Assembly: GCA_014378705.1 (NCBI GenBank)
Contig: JACMND010000089.1
Span: 1-47,938, forward strand
Reading direction: 5' to 3'
Origin: Pedobacter sp.
GTDB lineage: Bacteria; Bacteroidota; Bacteroidia; Sphingobacteriales; Sphingobacteriaceae
DNA: 47,938 nucleotides
Numbering within the stretch: position 1 is the first letter of the stretch; every line of letters begins with the position of its first letter. A program made the translations under genes and the position numbers. The notes under the pieces are model-generated. The model made no database searches and was not told the origin of the DNA. It worked only from the letters and a program-made list of their open reading frames with translations. Positions 42,347 to 47,938 of this stretch are shown in pieces.

Positions 42347-43463
42347 TTTTATAACCGCCCTGCTTACGTTGGGGTATGCAGGCATCGTTTTGTATCTGCG
42401 CCAGGGTTGGATCAACCTCCAGGTGTTCCAACCATCTGTAAAATCGCTTCCTAAAATCCGCGTAAGCGTAATTATTGCTGCACGCAATGAAGAAGATAAG
42501 TTGGATAAGACTATTAATGATTTGTTAAATCAGGATTATCCCAAAGAGCTTTTCGAAATTATTGTGGTAGATGATCATTCAACAGACCGAACCTCAGAAA
42601 TTATATCTTCATATTCGGAACAGGGCGTACTTTTAATAAAGTTAAACGAGCACAAACCGTTAAATTCTTATAAGAAGAAAGCAATTGCAGAAGCCATTCA
42701 GATTTCAAAAGGCGAACTAATTATAACTACTGATGCGGATTGCCGTATGGGACTGCAATGGCTAAAAACAATAGTGGATTATTACCAGCAAACCGGATGC
42801 AAAATGATCTCGTCGCCGGTTGTTTTTTTTGAAGAAAAAAATACGTTCGAAAAAATGCAAACGCTGGAATTTTTATACCTGATCGGGTTGGGAGCAGCAA
42901 CCATCGGCCAGAATATACCTTCAACATGCAACGGAGCGAATCTGGCTTACCGCAAAGATGTTTTTAACGAAGTAGATGGTTTCCGCGGAATAGATGATCT
43001 CGCTTCAGGTGATGATGAACTTTTACTTCATAAGATTGCTTCTTTATACCCCACGAAAATTGGGTTTTGTAAATCAGAAAAAGCCTTAGTTTACACTCAT
43101 GCAAAACCGGATATCAGTGCGTTTATTCAGCAAAGAAAACGCTGGGCATCTAAAAGCACTAAATATAAAAACAAGGGAATTGTAGCTTTGGGAATTTCTT
43201 TGTGGATTTTTAATCTATTTATATTAATTAATATAGTGATTGGATTATTTGATGCGCACTATATATACCTTGCCGGACTAAGTTTTTTTATTAAAATTTT
43301 GGTTGAAGTGGCTTTTCTTAACCTGATGTGCGGCTTCGTGAAACGAAAGAACTTAATGCGGTATCAGCCATTACTAAGTTTTGCACATATATTTTATTTC
43401 GTTTATATCGGCCTTGCCGGAAACTCCGGAAAGTATCTTTGGAAAGGGAGAATGGTGCGATAG
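42327..43463 (+). CDS. Membrane-associated GT2 family glycosyltransferase
   Basis: A 378-residue protein. An N-terminal helix (about 4-25) anchors a GT-A domain with the nucleotide-binding IIVVDDHSTDRTSE (D82/D83) and the DxD motif TDAD (D136/D138). The catalytic aspartate is in SGDDELL (229-230) and the QxxRW motif is QRKRW (269-273). Three helices near the C-terminus (about 285-370) suggest a processive or lipid-substrate enzyme. The start is TTG at 42327, inside the upstream flippase-like gene. No ATG is available nearby, so the exact start is open. Similar proteins build ornithine- or glycolipid-like products or exopolysaccharides; the acceptor here is unknown. Confidence 0.9.
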   Translation: MVTIVISFITALLTLGYAGIVLYLRQGWINLQVFQPSVKSLPKIRVSVIIAARNEEDKLDKTINDLLNQDYPKELFEIIVVDDHSTDRTSEIISSYSEQGVLLIKLNEHKPLNSYKKKAIAEAIQISKGELIITTDADCRMGLQWLKTIVDYYQQTGCKMISSPVVFFEEKNTFEKMQTLEFLYLIGLGAATIGQNIPSTCNGANLAYRKDVFNEVDGFRGIDDLASGDDELLLHKIASLYPTKIGFCKSEKALVYTHAKPDISAFIQQRKRWASKSTKYKNKGIVALGISLWIFNLFILINIVIGLFDAHYIYLAGLSFFIKILVEVAFLNLMCGFVKRKNLMRYQPLLSFAHIFYFVYIGLAGNSGKYLWKGRMVR

Positions 43464-43467
43464 ACAG

Positions 43468-43651
43468 TTAGTTGTTTGTTGGTTAGATGGTTGGTAGTTA
43501 GGAAATAGAATTTGCTTTTGATTGTAGTCTTCATTATGCTAATCGACCAAGTAATCTGTAATTGAAAAATGGGGACATTGCCCAGTAACTAAACTAACCT
43601 GTAATTGTAAGGCTATAATTTCCAGAAACTAAACAACCAACTAATAACTAA
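43468..43651. repeat. Imperfect inverted repeat in the GT2-permease spacer
   Basis: TTAGTTGTTTGTTGGTT (43468-43484) is matched at 15 of 17 positions by the reverse complement of AACCAACTAATAACTAA (43635-43651), across 150 bases. The right arm ends two bases before the permease start codon. The spacer is made largely of low-complexity TTAGTT/AACTAA units, so chance pairing is possible. Confidence 0.4.
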
Positions 43652-43653
43652 AA

Positions 43654-44799
43654 ATGGATCATTCGCCAGCCCAACGTACATGGATTAGATTTAAGAGAAA
43701 TAAACTTGCTTTAGTCGGTGTTGTGGTCATTTTAATAATGGTTTTAATAGGTATTTTGGGTTATTTAATTATGCCTGATCAATCTCCAATGGCTAACAGA
43801 ATGCTTTTGCAGTTAAGTATTAAAAAACCCGGATCTACATTTACCATTCTTAAGATTAAAAAAAATATAAAAGTTGAGACTAAAAATCCCATCCAAAAAA
43901 TGTTGTTCGGGCAACCGTACGATTTTACTGAAATACCGATAACATCGTATCGGTTTAAAGCAGACTCAATAGTGGTAAGAGAATATATCGGCGATGAAGA
44001 AATAGCTGATGAAAAATCTTTTTCTTTTAAAGAAGTGTTGGCAACCGGCAACTTAAGAAATGCAAATGTTGAACAGCAGCGTACAAAAATAGAGAGTAAA
44101 CACATTGAGCAAAAAACCTTTTGGTTGGGGACGGATATTTACGGGCGTGACCTTCTTAGCCGATTAATCCTGGGAATCCGTATTTCTTTATCTGTTGGTG
44201 TGATGGCAGTTTTTATTTCACTTTTTATAGGAGTTACCTTAGGTTCCATAGCGGGATACTTTGGCGGGCGATTGGATACAGTGATTAGCTGGTTTATGAA
44301 TGTCATATGGTCATTGCCTGCCCTTTTATTAGTTATCGCTATTTCTTTTGCTTTAGGGAAAGGTTTCTGGCAAATTTTTATCGCTGTAGGGCTTTCAATG
44401 TGGGTTGAAGTGGCAAGACTTGTACGCGGCCAAATGATCGCGTTTAAGCATGTAGATTTTGTTGAAGCTGCAAAAGCGCTAGGTTTTACCGATGGGCGCA
44501 TCATTTTAAGGCATATTTTGCCAAACATGGCTGGCCCTATCCTGGTAGTGGCCTCCTCAAATTTTGCTTCCGCTATTTTACTCGAAGCAGGCCTAAGCTT
44601 TCTTGGTTTTGGGGCTCAACCACCTATGCCAACCTGGGGAGGGATGATTAAGGAACATTATGGATATATTATTATTGATGCGGCGTATCTGGCCATATTA
44701 CCTGGTTTGGCTATAATGTTAATGGTTTACGCATTTAACTTAGTAGCTATAGGTTTACAGGATGCCTTTGATGTAAAATCACAAAATACTTATGTATAG
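43654..44799 (+). CDS. Peptide ABC transporter permease (OppC/DppC type) with long insert
   Basis: A 381-residue inner-membrane protein. The first helix is at about 19-38. A roughly 110-residue soluble stretch (40-150) follows and ends in the family motif FWLGTDIYGRDLLSRLILG. The BPD_transp_1 domain (about 168-375) has the EAA loop EAAKALGFTDGRIILRHILP. OppC/DppC proteins form the channel for oligopeptides, dipeptides or nickel, together with an OppB partner, two ATPases and a binding protein. None of these partners is adjacent. The insert is longer than in E. coli DppC and is rich in charged residues; its location is presumably periplasmic. Confidence 0.88.
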   Translation: MDHSPAQRTWIRFKRNKLALVGVVVILIMVLIGILGYLIMPDQSPMANRMLLQLSIKKPGSTFTILKIKKNIKVETKNPIQKMLFGQPYDFTEIPITSYRFKADSIVVREYIGDEEIADEKSFSFKEVLATGNLRNANVEQQRTKIESKHIEQKTFWLGTDIYGRDLLSRLILGIRISLSVGVMAVFISLFIGVTLGSIAGYFGGRLDTVISWFMNVIWSLPALLLVIAISFALGKGFWQIFIAVGLSMWVEVARLVRGQMIAFKHVDFVEAAKALGFTDGRIILRHILPNMAGPILVVASSNFASAILLEAGLSFLGFGAQPPMPTWGGMIKEHYGYIIIDAAYLAILPGLAIMLMVYAFNLVAIGLQDAFDVKSQNTYV

Positions 44800-44850
44800 G
44801 ATTCTGTAATATTTTTATAAATTTAGCATTCACAGTAACAAAACTTTCAA

Positions 44851-46095
44851 TTGGTACATTTTCCAGTTTCAGGTCAAACAGACGAAGGAGAATTAATTAG
44901 CCTACTGCTTAAAAGGCAGGCTGAACTAAATTCGCTTCTGGAAGTAACACAGGCCATAAACAGGAACAGTCAGCCAACGGTTTTATTTGAGATGCTCCAG
45001 GTTATTCTGAATGTACATTTAAAAATCGGGAAAATGCGCTTGTTGGTTAGAGAAAAGGGCCATTTCTATTGCGCCACCCGTTTCGGAGGACCAAAGGATA
45101 ATCCAATAATCCTGCAAAGAACCTGCCTTGTATTACAGGAAATTAACGGTATACAGGAACTAAAATCACATCCAAATCCGCTGGTAAGTATTTACGATTA
45201 TTTCGTGCCTATTTTTCATAAAGAAGATTCTCAAGCCTTTGTATTGTTGGGTGATTTTACGGTTAAGCCGGAGTTAATAAACAATGACCTTAGTTTTATC
45301 CAAACCCTGATCAATGTTATATTAGTAGCCCTTGAAAATAAAAAATTGTTTAAAGAAAGCGTACAGCGGGAGTTAATGCTGAGGGATATGGAACTTGCCG
45401 GCGAGGTTCAAAATATGTTAATCCCACAGCATTTGCCTAAAACCGGCTCTGTTGTCGTTGGTGCAATGTATCTTCCAAACCAGAATATTGGCGGTGATTA
45501 TTTTGATTTTATTAAGATAAGCCCTTACGAATCCATGTGGTGCATTGCTGATGTTTCCGGGAAAGGCGTTTCCGCGGCTTTGCTTATGGCCAATCTTCAG
45601 GCAAGTTTACGTGCCTGGGCCACTGTAGAAGATGATATGTCGAAAATAGTAAGTAAGCTAAACGAGATTGTGGTTTCTAACACAAATGGAGAGCGGTTTA
45701 TAACACTATTTTTAGGCCGTTATAATGATATTTCACGTGAATTGCAATACGTTAATGCCGGGCATAATTCACCAATCCTGATAATTGGAGATGAGATTAA
45801 ATTTTTAAAAGAAGGAACAACCATTATCGGCGCTTTTGATCAGCTTCCGTTTATAAAAACCGGTATTGAAATTTTACCGCCGGGCAGTTTAATTTTTAAT
45901 TATACTGATGGCCTGGTAGAAAGTGACCTCGAAGATGTGTTTATCACTGATGAGGAACTCGTACAGTATCTTGTAAAGTACAAAAATCTGCCTGTAGATG
46001 ATATCAACAAAAAGATATTAGGCAATATAAAATCTGCGCACAAAGCAGAAATGAATTCAGATGATGTAACGCTGTTATCAATCCGGGTTTTATAA
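44851..46095 (+). CDS. GAF-PP2C (SpoIIE-type) serine phosphatase
   Basis: A 414-residue cytoplasmic signalling protein. A GAF-like sensor domain covers about residues 22-165, then a short coiled coil (170-190, ending ELAGEVQNMLIP), then a SpoIIE-type PP2C domain (about 205-413). The metal-binding aspartates are all present: D216 (GGDYFD), D234 (ADVSGKG) and D353 (YTDGLVES). The conserved YVNAGHNSPILI is also there. Such phosphatases dephosphorylate anti-anti-sigma factors (RsbU/SpoIIE) in partner-switching pathways. No anti-sigma kinase, STAS protein or sigma factor is next to it. The start is TTG at 44851, 51 bp after the permease stop. Confidence 0.92.
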   Translation: MVHFPVSGQTDEGELISLLLKRQAELNSLLEVTQAINRNSQPTVLFEMLQVILNVHLKIGKMRLLVREKGHFYCATRFGGPKDNPIILQRTCLVLQEINGIQELKSHPNPLVSIYDYFVPIFHKEDSQAFVLLGDFTVKPELINNDLSFIQTLINVILVALENKKLFKESVQRELMLRDMELAGEVQNMLIPQHLPKTGSVVVGAMYLPNQNIGGDYFDFIKISPYESMWCIADVSGKGVSAALLMANLQASLRAWATVEDDMSKIVSKLNEIVVSNTNGERFITLFLGRYNDISRELQYVNAGHNSPILIIGDEIKFLKEGTTIIGAFDQLPFIKTGIEILPPGSLIFNYTDGLVESDLEDVFITDEELVQYLVKYKNLPVDDINKKILGNIKSAHKAEMNSDDVTLLSIRVL

Positions 46096-46177
46096 TTCTC
46101 TTCATAATTTTTACCTATTTTTTCTAAAAGTTTTTTGCGTTTAGATTTGCTTTTTTTAATATTGAGCTTTTAAAAAA

Positions 46178-46777
46178 ATGCTTCTACCTTATTTTCAAAA
46201 TGATTTAATAGAGGCGGGCTGTGATGAAGCCGGCCGTGGTTGTCTTGCCGGACCAGTGTTTGCCGCTGCGGTAATTTTGCCCAAAAGTTTTCAGCATGAT
46301 GTTCTCACCGATTCAAAGCAGCTTACTTCAAAAGAACGTTTTGAGTTAAGAATATTTATCGAAACCAATGCTATCGCATTTGCAGTAGCCCAGGTAGATC
46401 ATTTGGAAATTGATCGAATTAATATTTTAAATGCCTCTTTTTTAGCGATGCATAAAGCTTTACAGCAATTAAGTATAGTTCCGGAAATGATCCTGGTTGA
46501 CGGTAATCGCTTTCATAAATACCTAACTGTTCCTCATCAGTGCATCATTAAGGGAGATGGTAAATATTTTTCAATTGCGGCGGCATCTATTCTTGCTAAA
46601 ACATACCGGGATGATTTTATGTGTAAATTATCAGAAGAATGCCCGGAGTATCATTGGATTTCTAATAAAGGGTACCCTACAGCCCGACACCGTGAAGCTG
46701 TAATAATACACGGAATGTCTCCCTATCACAGACGCACGTTCCGGATTACCGACCCCCAGATGGAGCTCTTTCTTTAA
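46178..46777 (+). CDS. rnhB: Ribonuclease HII
   Basis: A 199-residue protein of normal RNase HII length. The active site is D16-E17 in GCDEAGRGCLAGP and D108 in ILVDGN. The LTDSKQLTSKER, FSIAAASILAKTYRDDFM and NKGYPTARHREAV motifs complete the family pattern. It removes ribonucleotides misincorporated in DNA and degrades RNA in RNA-DNA hybrids. It starts at ATG 46178, 82 bp after the phosphatase gene. The following 214 bp up to gcvT contain no gene that I can support. Confidence 0.96.
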   Translation: MLLPYFQNDLIEAGCDEAGRGCLAGPVFAAAVILPKSFQHDVLTDSKQLTSKERFELRIFIETNAIAFAVAQVDHLEIDRINILNASFLAMHKALQQLSIVPEMILVDGNRFHKYLTVPHQCIIKGDGKYFSIAAASILAKTYRDDFMCKLSEECPEYHWISNKGYPTARHREAVIIHGMSPYHRRTFRITDPQMELFL

Positions 46778-46991
46778 TTTTATCCCAAAATTTTTCCAAT
46801 CGATTTTAACCTTAAAATTCATTGCTAAATTGTTAACAAAGCTTTTCAAAAAAAACCAGATTAACTTTCCAAACATTAGAAGGTTATTGGTTGTGATGAT
46901 AATAAACCAAGAAGTTTTAACCCGGAGAAAAGAAGTGACTGTTTTCAGTAACGGTTTTTTAATTAATTTGGCACAAATAATTTACCAGTAA

Positions 46992-47938
46992 ATGAAAGAT
47001 ATAGCATTAAAGGATGTTCATCAGGCATTGGGAGCTAAAATGGTTGCTTTCGCGGGATTTAATATGCCGGTTCAATACGAAGGGGTAAACGCAGAACATG
47101 AAGCTGTTCGTAAGGCTGTTGGCGTGTTTGATGTAAGCCACATGGGCGAATTTATTTTAAAAGGCAAAGGATCTTTAGCTTTAATCCAGAAAGTAACCAG
47201 TAATGATGCTTCCAAACTTTTTGACGGAAAAGTTCAATACTCCTGCTTACCAAACTTGAGCGGCGGTATTGTAGATGATCTGTTGGTGTATCGTATAGAT
47301 GAGAAAACCTTCATGCTGGTTGTAAACGCATCAAATATAGAAAAGGATTGGAACTGGATATCGAAATTTAATACTTATGGGGTAGAAATGAACGATATTT
47401 CAGATCGTACATCTTTGCTCGCTGTACAGGGACCTAAAGCCATTGATGCCTTACAAACCTTAACCGAGGTTAATCTTTCTGCAATGGAATATTATACTTT
47501 TAAAAAGGGCGTATTTGCAGGCGTTGATAATGTTTTAATTTCTGCTACAGGTTACACAGGTTCCGGTGGTTTTGAATTGTATTTCGATCATTCACATACT
47601 GAAAAAATTTGGACTAAAATTTTTGAGGCCGGAAAACCATTTGGAATTAAACCAATAGGATTGGCTGCCAGGGATACTTTAAGACTCGAAATGGGATTTT
47701 GTTTGTATGGAAATGATATTGATGATTCTACTTCTCCACTTGAAGCCGGTTTGGGTTGGATTACAAAATTTAACAAAGAATTTGTAAACTCTGAAAATCT
47801 TTCCGTTCAAAAAGAAACTGGTGTAAATAGAAAACTAGTTGGTTTCGAAATGATTGATCGTGGAATACCACGGCATGATTATCATATTACCGATGCCGAA
47901 GGAAACAGCATCGGCAAGGTAACTTCCGGAACGCAATC
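46992..47938 (+). CDS. gcvT: Glycine cleavage system aminomethyltransferase (T protein), 3' end outside window
   Basis: An open frame from ATG 46992 to the right edge gives 315 residues of GcvT, which is usually about 360, so some 45 residues are missing. Diagnostic motifs are [57 protein letters not shown] and [18 protein letters not shown]. GcvT takes the methylene unit from the aminomethyl-lipoyl H protein to tetrahydrofolate, releasing ammonia. Its partner gcvH is at 16558-16938, so the pathway genes are not an operon here. No glycine riboswitch tandem aptamer is visible in the 214 bp upstream. Confidence 0.96.
   Translation, partial: MKDIALKDVHQALGAKMVAFAGFNMPVQYEGVNAEHEAVRKAVGVFDVSHMGEFILKGKGSLALIQKVTSNDASKLFDGKVQYSCLPNLSGGIVDDLLVYRIDEKTFMLVVNASNIEKDWNWISKFNTYGVEMNDISDRTSLLAVQGPKAIDALQTLTEVNLSAMEYYTFKKGVFAGVDNVLISATGYTGSGGFELYFDHSHTEKIWTKIFEAGKPFGIKPIGLAARDTLRLEMGFCLYGNDIDDSTSPLEAGLGWITKFNKEFVNSENLSVQKETGVNRKLVGFEMIDRGIPRHDYHITDAEGNSIGKVTSGTQ

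Noticed and set aside
46778-46991. Possible glycine riboswitch before gcvT
   Set aside because: The 214-bp spacer is AT-rich and lacks the GC-rich tandem aptamer motifs of glycine riboswitches.
1-47938. CRISPR arrays, tRNA or rRNA genes, IS elements, prophage
   Set aside because: No regularly spaced repeats, cloverleaf-like elements, transposase or integrase motifs were seen on reading both strands; the only mobile-looking trace is the GIY-YIG relic and short palindromes.

Overview
The window is chromosomal DNA of a Bacteroidota bacterium, most likely of the Sphingobacteriaceae type (Pedobacter, Mucilaginibacter, Solitalea and relatives). The evidence is a full-length sprA in the Bacteroidota order maeB-ruvA-sprA-gcvH-vanZ, a fused malic enzyme/phosphotransacetylase, a single-chain E1 alpha/beta dehydrogenase, many small lipoproteins, frequent TTG starts and several TAnnTTTG-type -7 boxes. 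I see no rRNA, tRNA, CRISPR array, prophage, integrase or intact insertion sequence. This is almost entirely core genome.

Layout. 1-2.5 kb: right edge of a surface-polysaccharide locus (Wzy/ligase-like polymerase cut by the window, and a Wzx-like flippase). 2.6-6.3 kb: beta-helix lipoprotein and comF, then a divergent lytic transglycosylase with LysM domains. 6.4-17.5 kb: maeB, ruvA, the 2349-residue SprA translocon of the type IX secretion system, gcvH, a VanZ-like protein and a 43-residue lipoprotein. 17.5-20.6 kb: feoA-feoB iron uptake and a SprT-like metalloprotein. 20.6-27.7 kb (minus strand): fused E1 dehydrogenase, a decayed GIY-YIG nuclease gene (plus strand), a DUF1080 protein, lutB, an M28 peptidase and rpiB. 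27.9-35.1 kb (minus strand): tatC, then the envelope-lipid block pdxA, DUF177, rpmF, plsX, fabH, accB, accC. 35.3-38.3 kb: rsmA, a 2-hydroxyacid dehydrogenase, greA and a HIT protein. 38.5-41.1 kb (minus strand): ruvC and a duplicated DUF4394 lipoprotein. 41.4-47.9 kb: a flippase-like membrane protein overlapping a GT2 glycosyltransferase, a lone OppC-type permease, a GAF-PP2C phosphatase, rnhB and gcvT (cut by the right edge).

How the genes work together. DUF177-rpmF-plsX-fabH-accB-accC links ribosome assembly to the start of fatty-acid and phospholipid synthesis. It ends at a clear terminator before tatC and carries a perfect 14-bp hairpin between accB and accC. SprA, TatC, the lipoproteins and the transglycosylase serve the envelope. 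maeB, the E1 protein, lutB, gcvH/gcvT and rpiB are central carbon metabolism. ruvA, ruvC and rnhB are DNA maintenance genes scattered among other units.

The least expected items are the GIY-YIG pseudogene at 22770-23017, the 43-residue lipoprotein overlapping vanZ, the accB/accC hairpin, a repeat-like block at about 33941-34051, and the coupled flippase-like/GT2 pair. I found nothing that I would call a new defence or mobile system. Non-ATG starts are common: TTG for the wzx-like gene, sprA, the DUF177 gene, the flippase-like gene, the GT2 gene and the PP2C gene, and GTG for feoB.
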